DNA from: Hyphomonas sp.
GTDB taxonomy: Bacteria > Pseudomonadota > Alphaproteobacteria > Caulobacterales > Hyphomonadaceae
Length of the DNA stretch: 64,000 nt
Reading direction: 5' to 3'
Assembly: GCA_016124495.1 (NCBI GenBank)
Contig: WGNP01000013.1
Location: 1 to 64,000, forward strand
A program made the translations under genes and the position numbers. Positions 7,552 to 16,044 of the stretch are shown one piece after another (position 1 is the first letter of the stretch; the number at the start of each line of letters is the position of its first letter). The notes beneath the pieces were generated by a model. The model saw nothing but the letters and a program-made list of their open reading frames with translations. It ran no database searches and was not told the DNA's origin.

Positions 7552-8652
7552 ATGAAAGCTGCCGTGATGCGGGAGGCCAACAAGCCTCTGTCGATCGAGG
7601 ACGTCACCATCTCCAAGCCCGGCCCGCGCGAAGTGCTCGTCCGCCTGAAGGCGATCGGCGTCTGCCACTCCGACGTGCACTTCTGGGACGGCAATTTCCC
7701 GACCGAGATGCCCGTCATCCTCGGCCATGAAAGCGCCGGCGTCGTCGAACAGGTCGGCTCAATGGTCTCGGCCGTGAAACCCGGCGACCATGTCATCTCG
7801 ATCCTTTCGCCCTTTTGCGGCGTCTGCGAATACTGTCTCACCGGCCACATGTCGGTCTGCCACACCGTCAATGGCGACCAGTTCAAGCGCCGCCCGGATG
7901 AAGCCCCGCGCCTCTCCATCGGCAAGGAAAAGGTCGGCCAGTTCCTGAACCTCTCCTCCTTCGCCGAGCAGATCCTCGTCCACGAGAACGCCCTGTGCTC
8001 CATAGACAAGGACATGCCGCTGGACCGCGCCTGCCTCATCGGCTGCGGCGTGATTACAGGTGTTGGCTCCGTCTTCCATTCCGCCAGGGTCGAGCCGGGC
8101 TCCACCGTGGCCGTCATTGGCTGCGGCGGCGTCGGCCTCGCGGCGATCAACGGCGCGGCCATTGCCGGCGCCTCGCGCATCATTGCGGTCGACCTCTCGC
8201 CGGAGAAACTGCAACTCGCCACCCGTTTCGGCGCGACCGACACGGTCAACCCGAAATCCGGCAATGCCATCGAGCAGGTCAAGGAACTCACCAGGGGCGG
8301 CGTGCACTATTCGTTCGAATGCGTCGGCAGCAAGCAAACTGCCGAGATGGCATATCACATGCTCCGCCCGCGCGGCGTCGCCACCATCATCGGCATGATC
8401 TCTCCGGGCGTGAACATCGAGATCCCCGGCATCGAACTCCTCGTCACCGAGAAACGCCTGCAGGGCGCCGTGATGGGCTCGAACCGGTTCCGGATCGATT
8501 TCCCGCGCTTCGTCGATCTCTACCGGCAGGGCAAGCTGCACCTCGACGACCTGATCTCGGACCGCATCGGGCTCGATGGCATCACCGGCGCGATGCAAAA
8601 TCTCAAGAGCAACAAGGGCACCGTCGCCCGTCAGGTCGTTGTGCTCCAGTGA
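7552..8652 (+). CDS. Zinc-dependent alcohol dehydrogenase
   Basis: Medium-chain dehydrogenase/reductase, 366 residues. Catalytic zinc ligands: VCHSD (Cys about 38) and GHE (about 62-64); structural zinc cluster CGVCEYCLTGHMSVC (about 88-102). The Rossmann fold motif is VIGCGGVGLAAI, followed by an acidic VDLS end of strand 2, pointing to NAD rather than NADP. The length and layout match class III-like and aryl/benzyl alcohol dehydrogenases of actinobacteria and alphaproteobacteria. It oxidises an alcohol to an aldehyde or ketone; the substrate cannot be told. A good GGAGG lies upstream of ATG 7552. Confidence 0.92.
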   Translation: MKAAVMREANKPLSIEDVTISKPGPREVLVRLKAIGVCHSDVHFWDGNFPTEMPVILGHESAGVVEQVGSMVSAVKPGDHVISILSPFCGVCEYCLTGHMSVCHTVNGDQFKRRPDEAPRLSIGKEKVGQFLNLSSFAEQILVHENALCSIDKDMPLDRACLIGCGVITGVGSVFHSARVEPGSTVAVIGCGGVGLAAINGAAIAGASRIIAVDLSPEKLQLATRFGATDTVNPKSGNAIEQVKELTRGGVHYSFECVGSKQTAEMAYHMLRPRGVATIIGMISPGVNIEIPGIELLVTEKRLQGAVMGSNRFRIDFPRFVDLYRQGKLHLDDLISDRIGLDGITGAMQNLKSNKGTVARQVVVLQ

Positions 8653-8709
8653 TTGCCGCGAGCGGGCCTGCTCGCTAAAGAGGGCGCTTCGCCAAGACCG
8701 GAGCGCCCC

Positions 8710-9420
8710 ATGGCCCGTACGCAGCCGACCAAACAGAAACGCACGCTGGTCCAGCGGTTGATGCGGCGCATCATCTACAAGAACTATGGCCGCAACCTCC
8801 TCTACCAGCTTCAGCTGCGCGCCCTGAACGAAGCGGCCGACTACGCCCAGGCCTACATGCCCGAGGCGATGATCTTCGAGAGCTACCCGGCCTATATCGC
8901 CTTCCTGATGGAGCGCGCCCCGCCTGCCGGCCTGTTCCTCGAGTTCGGCGTCGCGGGCGGCAATTCGATCCGGCAGATCGCCTCTCGCACGAAAGCACAG
9001 GTGCACGGCTTCGACAGTTTCGAAGGCCTGCCCGAAGACTGGACGGGCCACCTCGAACGCCGCGGCGCCTTTTCCCAAAAGCAGCAGCTTCCGGAAGTGC
9101 CCTCCAATGTGAAACTGCATGTCGGCTGGTTCGACAAGACGCTGCCCGGCTTCCTCGCCGCGCATCCCGGCCCGGTCAGCCTGCTGCATGTCGACTGCGA
9201 TCTCTACGGCGGCACCAAGATCATCCTCGACCTTGCCGGCGACCGTCTGGTTCCAGGTTCTGTCGTCATGTTCGACGAGTATTTCAATTATCCGAGCTGG
9301 CGCCACCACGAATATAAGGCCTGGCAGGAATTCGTCAGTGCCCGGAACGTGAAGTATACCTACATCGCAATGACCGCAGTGGATGGCTGCGTCGCGGTGC
9401 GCGTGGATTCGATCGGCTAG
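8710..9420 (+). CDS. Class I SAM-dependent methyltransferase (TylF/MycF-like)
   Basis: A 236-residue protein with the SAM-binding motif LEFGVAGGNSIRQIA (about residues 79-93) and the acidic GFDSFEGLPEDW block typical of macrocin-O-methyltransferase-like (TylF) proteins. The HVDCDLYGGTKIIL and VVMFDEYFNYPSWR blocks supply acidic residues that bind the metal ion and substrate in that family. The N terminus is basic (TKQKRTLVQRLMRRIIYKNYGRN). Start at ATG 8710; the open frame reaches further upstream to 8653 without a ribosome site. Methylates a sugar or small hydroxylated acceptor in characterised relatives; the acceptor here is unknown. Confidence 0.83.
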   Translation: MARTQPTKQKRTLVQRLMRRIIYKNYGRNLLYQLQLRALNEAADYAQAYMPEAMIFESYPAYIAFLMERAPPAGLFLEFGVAGGNSIRQIASRTKAQVHGFDSFEGLPEDWTGHLERRGAFSQKQQLPEVPSNVKLHVGWFDKTLPGFLAAHPGPVSLLHVDCDLYGGTKIILDLAGDRLVPGSVVMFDEYFNYPSWRHHEYKAWQEFVSARNVKYTYIAMTAVDGCVAVRVDSIG

Positions 9421-9465
9421 AGCCCAAATTCCGCTCAAACGGCCACCGGCTGAGCGTAAGAATTT

Positions 9466-9520
9466 GCGACAAATCAAAAAGTCCAGAGCAAGCTATCTGA
9501 TTCTATCAGATTCTTGCTCT
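9466..9520. repeat. Intergenic hairpin repeat, copy 1
   Basis: A core GCGACAAATCAAAAA (9466-9480) is followed by a long hairpin: AGAGCAAG (9485-9492) pairs with CTTGCTCT (9513-9520), and ATCTGA (9495-9500) with TCAGAT (9506-9511). It fills the gap between the convergent methyltransferase and pyrD genes and may serve as a bidirectional terminator. A related copy with a different but still perfectly paired stem lies at 37168-37226. Confidence 0.7.
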
Positions 9521-10568
9521 AGAGGTCTTTTCCGGTCACCTCGGCGATCGAGGCAAAGCCGTCTTTGGCCCGCGCGGCGTCCAGTTCAGCAGCAATCCGC
9601 GCCGCAAGGCCCGGCCCTTCATACACCAGCATCGAGTAGAGCTGGACGGCATGCGCCCCGGCGCGCAGCTTCCTGTAAGCATCCGCGCCGGACGCGATGC
9701 CGCCGGCACCGATCAGGTCGAACTCTCCCCGAAGCTCACGGGCAAACCGCGTCAGCACCGCCGTAGACGGATGAAAGAGCGGCGCACCCGAAAGGCCGCC
9801 CGCCTGAGACTTCTGCTCGTCCTGCAGCGTGGACGGCCGCGCCAATGTCGTGTTGGAAATGATCAGGCCCGACAACCAGGCCCCTTGCCCGCGCACCACG
9901 CTGCAAATGTCCGCTATCGCCTCGGTATCAAGGTCAGGCGCAACTTTCAGGAACACCGGCTTGCCCTTGCGTTCGGCCGCGCCGCAACGCGTCAATAGCG
10001 CGTTGAGCGATCCTTTGTCCTGAAGTCCGCGCAGACCCGGCGTGTTCGGCGAAGAGATATTGATCGTGATATAGTCTGCATGCGGGGCGACGGCTTCGAT
10101 GCCCGTCACATAATCCTGCGTGCGGTCTGCTGAATCCTTGTTGGCGCCCACATTCGCGCCAACCGGCACGCCCGGAGAGCATTTCGCGAGCCGGCGGACG
10201 AAATAGTCGAGGCCGTAATTGTTGAAGCCCATCCGGTTGATCACCGCGCGGTCTTCCTCCAGACGGAACAGACGCGGCTTCGGATTGCCCGCCTGCGGCT
10301 TCGGCGTGACCGTGCCGCATTCGACAAAGCCGAACCCGAACCTCGCCATCGCGTCCGGCACCTCGCAGTTCTTGTCAAACCCGGCAGCAAGACCCACCGG
10401 CGACGTGAGTTTCAACCCGGACTTCGGCAATGTCACCGACAGAGCCGCCGGGAAGACCGGCGCCTGCGCAGGCACGCCGAAGCCCTTCGTCAGCAGGCGG
10501 AGCGTTGCATTGTGCGCCGCCTCGGGCGGCAGCAGGCGGATCGCCCTTGCGCCAAGATCTGCCAGCAT
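9519..10568 (-). CDS. pyrD: Dihydroorotate dehydrogenase (quinone), class 2
   Basis: Oxidises dihydroorotate to orotate in pyrimidine synthesis, passing electrons through FMN to quinone at the inner membrane. 349 residues from MLADLGARAIRLLPPE. An N-terminal amphipathic helical region precedes the barrel, as in class 2 enzymes. Motifs: AGFDKNCE, NISSPNTPGLR with the class 2 catalytic Ser, and the FMN phosphate-binding GAGGIASGADAYRKLRAGA. Start chosen at ATG 10566-10568, where the upstream DUF952 stop overlaps it (TGATG), a coupling that supports translation from there; the longer frame would add a Gly/Arg-rich tail of no family match. Confidence 0.95.
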   Translation of the reverse strand: MLADLGARAIRLLPPEAAHNATLRLLTKGFGVPAQAPVFPAALSVTLPKSGLKLTSPVGLAAGFDKNCEVPDAMARFGFGFVECGTVTPKPQAGNPKPRLFRLEEDRAVINRMGFNNYGLDYFVRRLAKCSPGVPVGANVGANKDSADRTQDYVTGIEAVAPHADYITINISSPNTPGLRGLQDKGSLNALLTRCGAAERKGKPVFLKVAPDLDTEAIADICSVVRGQGAWLSGLIISNTTLARPSTLQDEQKSQAGGLSGAPLFHPSTAVLTRFARELRGEFDLIGAGGIASGADAYRKLRAGAHAVQLYSMLVYEGPGLAARIAAELDAARAKDGFASIAEVTGKDL

Positions 10569-10909
10569 CACACATCCTCCGGAAAAACGGGCGCGCCATC
10601 CTGCCCCGCCGCCAGCCACCAGCTGCCGGCTGCCCTGGCAATCTCCAGCGGTCCATAAAGGTGAGGAAACAGCTCCCCGCTCTGGCTCTTCTCCCAGCGG
10701 ATATCGCCGAGCACCGCCGGATCAAACCGCAATAACCGCACCCGCGCCTGCCCGGAATAATATCGCCGGGCCGTTTCGTGCACTTGCGCGCGGGTCGACA
10801 GATGAACGTATCCGTCAGTCACATCGAGGGCCGTGGCGGTTGCGCCCGAGGCTTCGGCCCGGGACCAATCGGCTTCGGTGAGCAGCTTGTAAACAGGTCC
10901 GGTCGTCAT
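10568..10909 (-). CDS. DUF952 family protein
   Basis: A 113-residue protein beginning MTTGPVYKLL with the DUF952 signatures GYVHLSTRAQVHETARRYY, LLRFDPAVLGDIRWE and FPHLYGPLEI. The fold resembles ADP-ribosyl-cyclase/ART-like small domains and its role is not established. Its stop codon overlaps the pyrD start by one base, so the two are translationally coupled. This DUF952-pyrD pairing recurs in alphaproteobacteria, to my knowledge. The open frame extends far upstream, but that part is antisense to the DUF4112 gene. Confidence 0.88.
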   Translation of the reverse strand: MTTGPVYKLLTEADWSRAEASGATATALDVTDGYVHLSTRAQVHETARRYYSGQARVRLLRFDPAVLGDIRWEKSQSGELFPHLYGPLEIARAAGSWWLAAGQDGAPVFPEDV

Positions 10910-10975
10910 GGCAAAGTCCTGTCGCAGGCTTTGTTCATCTGTGCAATCATGAGCCCGCAATGAGGGAGAACAAGC

Positions 10976-11425
10976 TTGGGACTGCGGACAGCCGTTTCCG
11001 AAGAAGCCCTCCTGAAGGTACGCCTCGAAAGCGGACGCACCGTAGAGGAAGAACTGAAGGCGCTGCGCGCGCTGGCGAGGCTTCTCGATTCGCAGTTTGA
11101 AGTGATGGGCGTGAAGTTCGGCGCCGACGCGCTGGTCGGCCTCATTCCTGTGGCCGGCGACGCGGTAACCCTGGTGACCGGCGGCGCCGCGCTGGCAACG
11201 TCCGTTCGGCTGCGCCTGCCCTGGCATGTGCACACGCGGATTGTCCTCAATCTCGTCACCGATGCCGGGCTCGGCGCCATCCCGATCGTGGGTGATGCGT
11301 TTGACCTCTTCTTCCGGTCCCACAAGGGTAATTTCCGGCTGGTCGAGCACCATCTGCTGGAACGCGCCGCGAAGCAGACGGGCGTCAAACGCGCGCCGGC
11401 GACGAAACAGAGGGCGCCCGGCTAG
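10976..11425 (+). CDS. DUF4112 membrane protein
   Basis: A 149-residue protein of the DUF4112 family, recognised by the LARLLDSQFEV start of the domain, the two-helix core GADALVGLIPVAGDAVTLVTGG and LVTDAGLGAIPIVGDAFDLFFRSHKGN, where PVAGD and PIVGD repeat. It has two membrane-embedded hairpin segments; function unknown. Start is TTG at 10976 with GAGGGAG (10962-10968) at good spacing; no ATG fits. Its last four bases overlap the end of the convergent gene at 11422. Confidence 0.87.
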   Translation: MGLRTAVSEEALLKVRLESGRTVEEELKALRALARLLDSQFEVMGVKFGADALVGLIPVAGDAVTLVTGGAALATSVRLRLPWHVHTRIVLNLVTDAGLGAIPIVGDAFDLFFRSHKGNFRLVEHHLLERAAKQTGVKRAPATKQRAPG

Positions 11426-13293
11426 ACCGGATTGGCGTTCGTGGTCGAGGCGCGCGCCATCGTCCAGGTGCCATCGGCGCCTTCGCAGGCAGCAAAGCGT
11501 CCGCGCTCCTGGCCCGGAAAGGCATAGGACACGTCCCGGCACATCACGGAAACCGTGACATCGACGGGCTGCAGATAGGCGCGCGTGATGAAACCGTCCG
11601 ACGACGGAGCATAGCCGATCGCCTGAATACTGGCCCTCATCGGATCGACCGGAACCGTGCGCTCGAAATGGATCAGCAAGGGCCGGCCGTCAGGCGTCAG
11701 CAGTTCGTGGTGCGTGCCGTCGGCGCTACCTTCGACGAGCTTGATGAAATCCGATTTCAACACGTCCAGCGCGGCAGCATCCAGCGTGCTGCCCGCCGTA
11801 TACTCGGCGCGTTCGGCAATGAAATCATCCACCGGGCGCGGCATGTTGGCAAGCTGGCGCACTTCAGGCGCACCGGTGCTGAGTGACGCCGGCGCCGTGC
11901 GCTCAACAGGCGCCGCGGCGACCAGCGTGGCAGCCGGACGCTCCGGCTTCAGCGAGGCGCGGCCCGGCGGGCTGGTCCAGACGCGCGGCGCCGGCGCGGC
12001 AGCGACAGCGGCCACCGCGGCCAGGCGCGCGGCTTCCGCGTCCGCGAGCCGGCGCGATTCGAGATTGGCGAGACGCGTGGCTTCCGCCGCATCCGCAGCC
12101 CGCTTGGCCTCGAGCGAGGCGAGCCGTTTAGCTTCGACATCGGCGGCGCGTTTGGCCTCGATGTCCGCGAGGCGCCTGGCCTCGGCCGCCTTCGCAGCCT
12201 TGTCGGCTTCGATCTGTGCTAGGCGTTTGGCTTCGGCGTCCGCCGCCTGTTTCTTCGCAGCAAGATCGGCGAGCCGTTTGGCCTCCGCATCGGCGGCGCG
12301 CTGCGCTTCGACCTGCGCGAGGCGCTGTTGCTCGGCGGCGGCCGCTGCGGCGCGGGCGGCTTCTTCGGCAGCAATACGACCGGCTTCGACTTTCGCGGCA
12401 GCAGCTGCTTCCTGCGTTTTCAGCTGCGCGGCCACGGTAGCGGAGGCCGCGCGGGCGGCTTCTTCAGCTGCGAGCCGGTCCCGGACGCGGTTGTCGATGA
12501 TGGCCGGGCCGCTGGTCGCGGCGGGCTTTTCGGCGGCAACACGCGCAGCCTCGGCATTGGCAATGGCGGCCGCCGCGCGATCCGCTTCAACGGAGGCCAT
12601 ACGGGCGACGGCGTCTTCCTCGGCGCGCAGTTCGGCGACACGGGCCCTCAGCAGATCGGCCGTGCCGCGATAATCGAACCAGGGCGTGGCAACGGTTCCC
12701 GCCGAAGCCTGCTGGACCGCGGCGGCGGAGACGCCGACCGTGGTGACCGCGGCGCTGTCGTCGGCAGTGTCCCTGTCCGGCTTTGCGCCGAGGGCGTTGT
12801 CGGCGGCCATGACGGAAAGGCCTGCCAGGCCGAGCACCGCGAGACCGGCGAAGGCGAGTTGCGGGAAGTCGGTTATCCGCCCGAAGAAACCGGCGCGGGC
12901 GTCTTCGCTGTCATCGCCGGAGCCGCCCCGCTTACCGCCCTGCGGAATGACAGCAATTCCGCCCGCCGTCGCCGCGACCGGCACGAGCGGCGCCTTGTTC
13001 ACCGGCTTCGGGGCTGGCGGCGGTTGGCGCAGCAGGCGCACCTCGGAGACGGCATTGTGAGATACCGGGCCGGCGCTGATCGGGCCGGAATGAGTCAGGA
13101 TCGACAGCGTCGGCTGCGGGCGCACGGCGTCGCGGGCGCGCAAACGGGCGCGGAACGGCATCGCCGACTGTGCACGCGCCTCGGCGGCGCGGCCGGTGGC
13201 TTCGGCCTCACGGACGGCCTGGTGCAGGCTTTCCGGCAGCGCGGGGCTGCGGCGGGTCGCACTGTCCATCGGGTCGTTCAACATGACAGCCAC
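11422..13293 (-). CDS. Large coiled-coil membrane protein, TolA-like composition (hypothetical)
   Basis: 623 residues in four parts: a cytoplasmic N terminus of about 140 residues (Pro/Arg-rich), one transmembrane helix (about 143-163, LAFAGLAVLGLAGLSVMAA), a long Ala/Glu/Lys/Arg-rich coiled coil (about 213-430) built of near-heptad units such as AEAKRLADIEAKRAADVEAK, and a C-terminal globular domain (about 480-623) with two cysteines (SVMCRDVSYAF, AACEGADG). The single-pass anchor with a periplasmic stalk and C-terminal domain resembles TolA-type organisation, but no TolA C-terminal signature is visible and no tol/pal genes are near. Function unknown. The coding bias is strong across the whole length. 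Confidence 0.78.
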   Translation of the reverse strand: MAVMLNDPMDSATRRSPALPESLHQAVREAEATGRAAEARAQSAMPFRARLRARDAVRPQPTLSILTHSGPISAGPVSHNAVSEVRLLRQPPPAPKPVNKAPLVPVAATAGGIAVIPQGGKRGGSGDDSEDARAGFFGRITDFPQLAFAGLAVLGLAGLSVMAADNALGAKPDRDTADDSAAVTTVGVSAAAVQQASAGTVATPWFDYRGTADLLRARVAELRAEEDAVARMASVEADRAAAAIANAEAARVAAEKPAATSGPAIIDNRVRDRLAAEEAARAASATVAAQLKTQEAAAAAKVEAGRIAAEEAARAAAAAAEQQRLAQVEAQRAADAEAKRLADLAAKKQAADAEAKRLAQIEADKAAKAAEARRLADIEAKRAADVEAKRLASLEAKRAADAAEATRLANLESRRLADAEAARLAAVAAVAAAPAPRVWTSPPGRASLKPERPAATLVAAAPVERTAPASLSTGAPEVRQLANMPRPVDDFIAERAEYTAGSTLDAAALDVLKSDFIKLVEGSADGTHHELLTPDGRPLLIHFERTVPVDPMRASIQAIGYAPSSDGFITRAYLQPVDVTVSVMCRDVSYAFPGQERGRFAACEGADGTWTMARASTTNANPV

Positions 13294-13341
13294 CTTGTCG
13301 CTGGCGGCCTCCGGTGCCGCGCTGGTCCAGCATATTCACTA

Positions 13342-13359
13342 TAATGTCTCAAGGCGACA
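13342..13359 (-). promoter_or_regulatory. Candidate shared upstream motif, copy 2
   Basis: TAATGTCTCAAGGCGACA on the plus strand, 49 bp before the start of the coiled-coil membrane protein gene, matches the site at 2321-2338 at 16 of 18 positions. Both lie upstream of unrelated single-pass membrane proteins on the minus strand. argG on the other strand could also be affected. Confidence 0.25.
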
Positions 13360-13461
13360 TAAACCACCGGATTCACCCAACCTGTCATGCTTGTCAGGCA
13401 GCGGACGGGACTTTAAGGCAACACTTTCCCCTCTGCGCCGAAAATCACGTCAGGAATGTCC

Positions 13462-14703
13462 ATGTCGAAGCCCCGCACCGCGCCCAAAAAGGTCGTTCTT
13501 GCCTATTCGGGCGGCCTCGACACCTCGATCATCCTGAAATGGCTGCAAGTCGAATTCGGCTGCGAAGTCGTCACCTTCACCGCCAACCTGGGCCAGGGCG
13601 AGGAGCTGGAGCCGGCCCGCAAGAAGGCGCTGGCCGCTGGCGTGAAACCGGAGAACATCTTCATCGAGGACGTGCGCGAGGAATTTGTGCGCGATTTCGT
13701 CTTCCCGATGTTCCGCGCCAACGCCGTCTATGAAGGCGTCTATCTCCTCGGCACCTCGATTGCACGGCCGCTGATCGCCAAGCGCCAGATCGAAATTGCC
13801 GACATGGTCGGCGCCGACGCCGTCTGCCATGGCGCCACCGGCAAGGGGAATGACCAGGTCCGCTTCGAGCTCGGCTATTATGGCCTTAACCCCGACATCA
13901 AGGTGATTGCGCCCTGGCGGGACTGGGCGTTCAAATCGCGCACGGACCTGCTGAAGTTCGCCGAGGAAAACGGTATCGAGATCGCCAAGGACAAGCGCGG
14001 TGACGCGCCCTTCTCCGTGGACGCAAACCTTCTCCACTCCTCCTCTGAGGGCAAGGTTCTGGAAAATCCGGCCGAACCCGCACCGGAATTTGTCCACATG
14101 CGGACGATTTCGCCGGAAGACGCGCCGGACCAGTCGGAGGTGATCAGAATCGGCTTCGAGCGCGGCGACGCGGTGTCTGTCAATGGCGAGGCGATGAGCC
14201 CGGCAACCCTGCTGACCGCGCTCAACGCCTACGGCAAGAAACATGGCATCGGCCGCCTCGATCTACTGGAAAACCGCTTCGTCGGCATGAAGTCCCGCGG
14301 CATCTACGAAACGCCCGGCGGCACGATCCTGCTGGTCGCCCACCGCGGCATCGAACAGGCCACCCTCGACCGCGGGCAGAGCCACCTCAAAGACGAGCTG
14401 ATGCCGCGCTATGCAGAGATGATCTATAACGGCTTCTGGTGGAGCCCCGAGCGCGAAATGCTGCAGGCCGCCATCGACCATTCGCAGCGCTGGGTGACCG
14501 GCGAAGTGACCATAAAGCTCTACAAGGGTAACGCTTACCTGATCGGCCGCAGCTCGCCCTATAGTCTGTACTCGGAAAAGATCGTAACCTTCGAGGACGA
14601 CCACGGCGCCTACGACCAGAAAGACGCCGAAGGCTTCATCAAGCTGAACGCCCTGCGGCTGAGGCTTATGGCTGGCCGCGACCGGAAGTTCGGGAAGAAC
14701 TGA
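13462..14703 (+). CDS. argG: Argininosuccinate synthase
   Basis: Joins citrulline and aspartate using ATP in arginine synthesis; cytoplasmic. About 413 residues. The PP-loop motif AYSGGLDTS is at the N terminus, followed by TANLGQGEE, the citrulline/aspartate-binding [13 protein letters not shown] region and the SPYSLYSEK block near the end. Two in-frame ATGs are available (13456 and 13462); AGGAA at 13452-13456 is correctly spaced only for 13462. A hairpin follows the stop. No other arginine gene is adjacent, as is usual for argG in this group. Confidence 0.96.
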   Translation: MSKPRTAPKKVVLAYSGGLDTSIILKWLQVEFGCEVVTFTANLGQGEELEPARKKALAAGVKPENIFIEDVREEFVRDFVFPMFRANAVYEGVYLLGTSIARPLIAKRQIEIADMVGADAVCHGATGKGNDQVRFELGYYGLNPDIKVIAPWRDWAFKSRTDLLKFAEENGIEIAKDKRGDAPFSVDANLLHSSSEGKVLENPAEPAPEFVHMRTISPEDAPDQSEVIRIGFERGDAVSVNGEAMSPATLLTALNAYGKKHGIGRLDLLENRFVGMKSRGIYETPGGTILLVAHRGIEQATLDRGQSHLKDELMPRYAEMIYNGFWWSPEREMLQAAIDHSQRWVTGEVTIKLYKGNAYLIGRSSPYSLYSEKIVTFEDDHGAYDQKDAEGFIKLNALRLRLMAGRDRKFGKN

Positions 14704-14714
14704 GTTATTGCGCA

Positions 14715-14736
14715 CATCCCCGTACGGACGGGGATG
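14715..14736 (+). terminator. Hairpin after argG
   Basis: CATCCCCGT (14715-14723) pairs perfectly with ACGGGGATG (14728-14736) around the loop ACGG, 11 bases after the argG stop. No T-run follows, so it may be a weak or 3'-stabilising structure shared with the convergent DUF6065 gene. Confidence 0.55.
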
Positions 14737-14752
14737 AAGGCCAACTGGCACC

Positions 14753-15490
14753 CTACTTGATTTCCTTCGGCGGCATCAGCCGCCGCTTGGTCTGGTGCAC
14801 TTCCGCTTTGTCACCGGTCGGTTTCTCGCCCTTCATGTAGTGGCGCTGCCAGCGTTCCTTCAGCGCGGTCTGCTCGCCGTCCTTGAGGCGGGTGTTGAAG
14901 TCGGCGCGGCTGTCGCGCCAGGCCCTGTACTCGTCGACGAGGTCCGGGTCGGTGCTCATCAGCTTGCGCTCGGGCTCAATCTCCTCGAGGCGCTTGTGTT
15001 CCATCAAGGTGATGAACGCGAACGGCTCGCCCTTGCGGAAGACGACTTCGCCGGGCCGCGTCATCTGCCAGTTCATCGTGAACGGGAACGGCAGCCAGTC
15101 GGTCTCGACGAGGCCGGTGAGCGGCGCGATGCCATCCTTCGGCCAGTTCGGCGGGCCAGTGACCCAGACGCCCCAGCCCGGCGGCGTGCGGAACAGGTGG
15201 CCGGTATGGAAGGTCACGATGCCACGCATAAAATGGCTGTCGGCAAAGCTCGCGATGGCGGCGGGGTCGCCCGTGGTCATCAGGTTAATGTCCTCGATGC
15301 GCGGGCCGCCATTCCACTGGATCTTCATGTCCATCGGGCAAAGGATTTCCCAACCCGTCGAGTTCGCCATGGTCAGCGGCAGGCAGCGATAGGGGTGGCG
15401 GTCCACGAAGGCGTCCATCCAGGCCCGGTCCGACCGGCCGGGCACGATCTGCGGGGCTACATCGTAGATCTTGTAGCATTCGAGGCGCAT
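14753..15490 (-). CDS. DUF6065 family protein
   Basis: A 245-residue soluble protein beginning MRLECYKIYDVAPQIVPG. The conserved blocks RAWMDA, HPYRCLPLTMANSTGWEI, HFMRGIVTFHTGHLFRTPPG and VETDWLPFPFTMNWQ match a family I know as DUF6065, found scattered in alphaproteobacteria. No catalytic assignment is known to me. The C-terminal 60 residues are charged and probably disordered (KPTGDKAEVHQTKRRL). No operon partner: its downstream neighbour argG is convergent and its upstream neighbour at 15547 is divergent. Confidence 0.8.
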   Translation of the reverse strand: MRLECYKIYDVAPQIVPGRSDRAWMDAFVDRHPYRCLPLTMANSTGWEILCPMDMKIQWNGGPRIEDINLMTTGDPAAIASFADSHFMRGIVTFHTGHLFRTPPGWGVWVTGPPNWPKDGIAPLTGLVETDWLPFPFTMNWQMTRPGEVVFRKGEPFAFITLMEHKRLEEIEPERKLMSTDPDLVDEYRAWRDSRADFNTRLKDGEQTALKERWQRHYMKGEKPTGDKAEVHQTKRRLMPPKEIK

Positions 15491-15546
15491 GGGATGCAGG
15501 CCCTTAAATCCTTGACGGAAAGGCTAAGTCTTGGCGAATAGAGGCC

Positions 15547-16044
15547 ATGCCTGCAAGCCCCGAAGACCTGTTCGCCTATCTCGATTCTTCCGGCATCGCG
15601 CATTCGACCGTCTGGCACGAGGCGATGTTCACGGTGGCGCAGTCCGGCGCGCTGAAGGAGCACATGCCGGGCGCACACACCAAGAACCTGTTCCTGAAGG
15701 ATGCTGAAGGCACGCTCGTCTTGATTGCGGCAGAGGCCCACAACCAGCTGAAGCTCAACCAGCTGCACAAGCTGATCGGCACAAAGCGCCTCTCCTTCGG
15801 ACCGGCGGAGCTGATGAGCGAAGTGCTGGGCGTGGCGCCGGGTTCGGTGACGGCCTTCGCGCTGATGAATGACACACGGCGGCGCGTGCGCTTCCTGGTC
15901 GATGCGGCACTCGCCGCGGCAGAGACCGTGAACTTCCACCCCCTTGTGAACACCGGCACGACAGCCATCTCCCAAGCCGGCTTCCGCCGCTTCGTGGAAG
16001 CGACGCAACACCGGTTCGAGGTGGTGGATTTTTCAGGGCTTTAA
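15547..16044 (+). CDS. YbaK/ProX-type aminoacyl-tRNA deacylase (ProXp-like)
   Basis: A 165-residue stand-alone editing domain of the YbaK/prolyl-tRNA synthetase-associated family. Members remove wrongly attached amino acids (typically alanine) from tRNA(Pro). Features seen: MPGAHTKNLFLKDAEG with the conserved Lys/Asn pair, FGPAELMSEVLGVAPGSVTAFALMND, and the C-terminal VNFHPLVNTGTTAIS block with the GTxT-type substrate loop. Length is right for a trans-editing protein. The stop overlaps the convergent asd stop by 4 bp. Specificity (Ala or other) is inferred from family only. Confidence 0.9.
   Translation: MPASPEDLFAYLDSSGIAHSTVWHEAMFTVAQSGALKEHMPGAHTKNLFLKDAEGTLVLIAAEAHNQLKLNQLHKLIGTKRLSFGPAELMSEVLGVAPGSVTAFALMNDTRRRVRFLVDAALAAAETVNFHPLVNTGTTAISQAGFRRFVEATQHRFEVVDFSGL

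Noticed and set aside
7759-9477. 572-residue open frame on the minus strand
   Set aside because: It lies antisense to the alcohol dehydrogenase and methyltransferase genes, whose motifs are clear. Its composition (Asp/Arg/Gly/Ala-rich, no motifs) is typical of antisense frames in GC-rich DNA.
12328-13344. 338-residue Gly-rich open frame on the plus strand
   Set aside because: Antisense to the coiled-coil gene; the Gly/Arg richness mirrors the Ala/Glu codons of the real gene.
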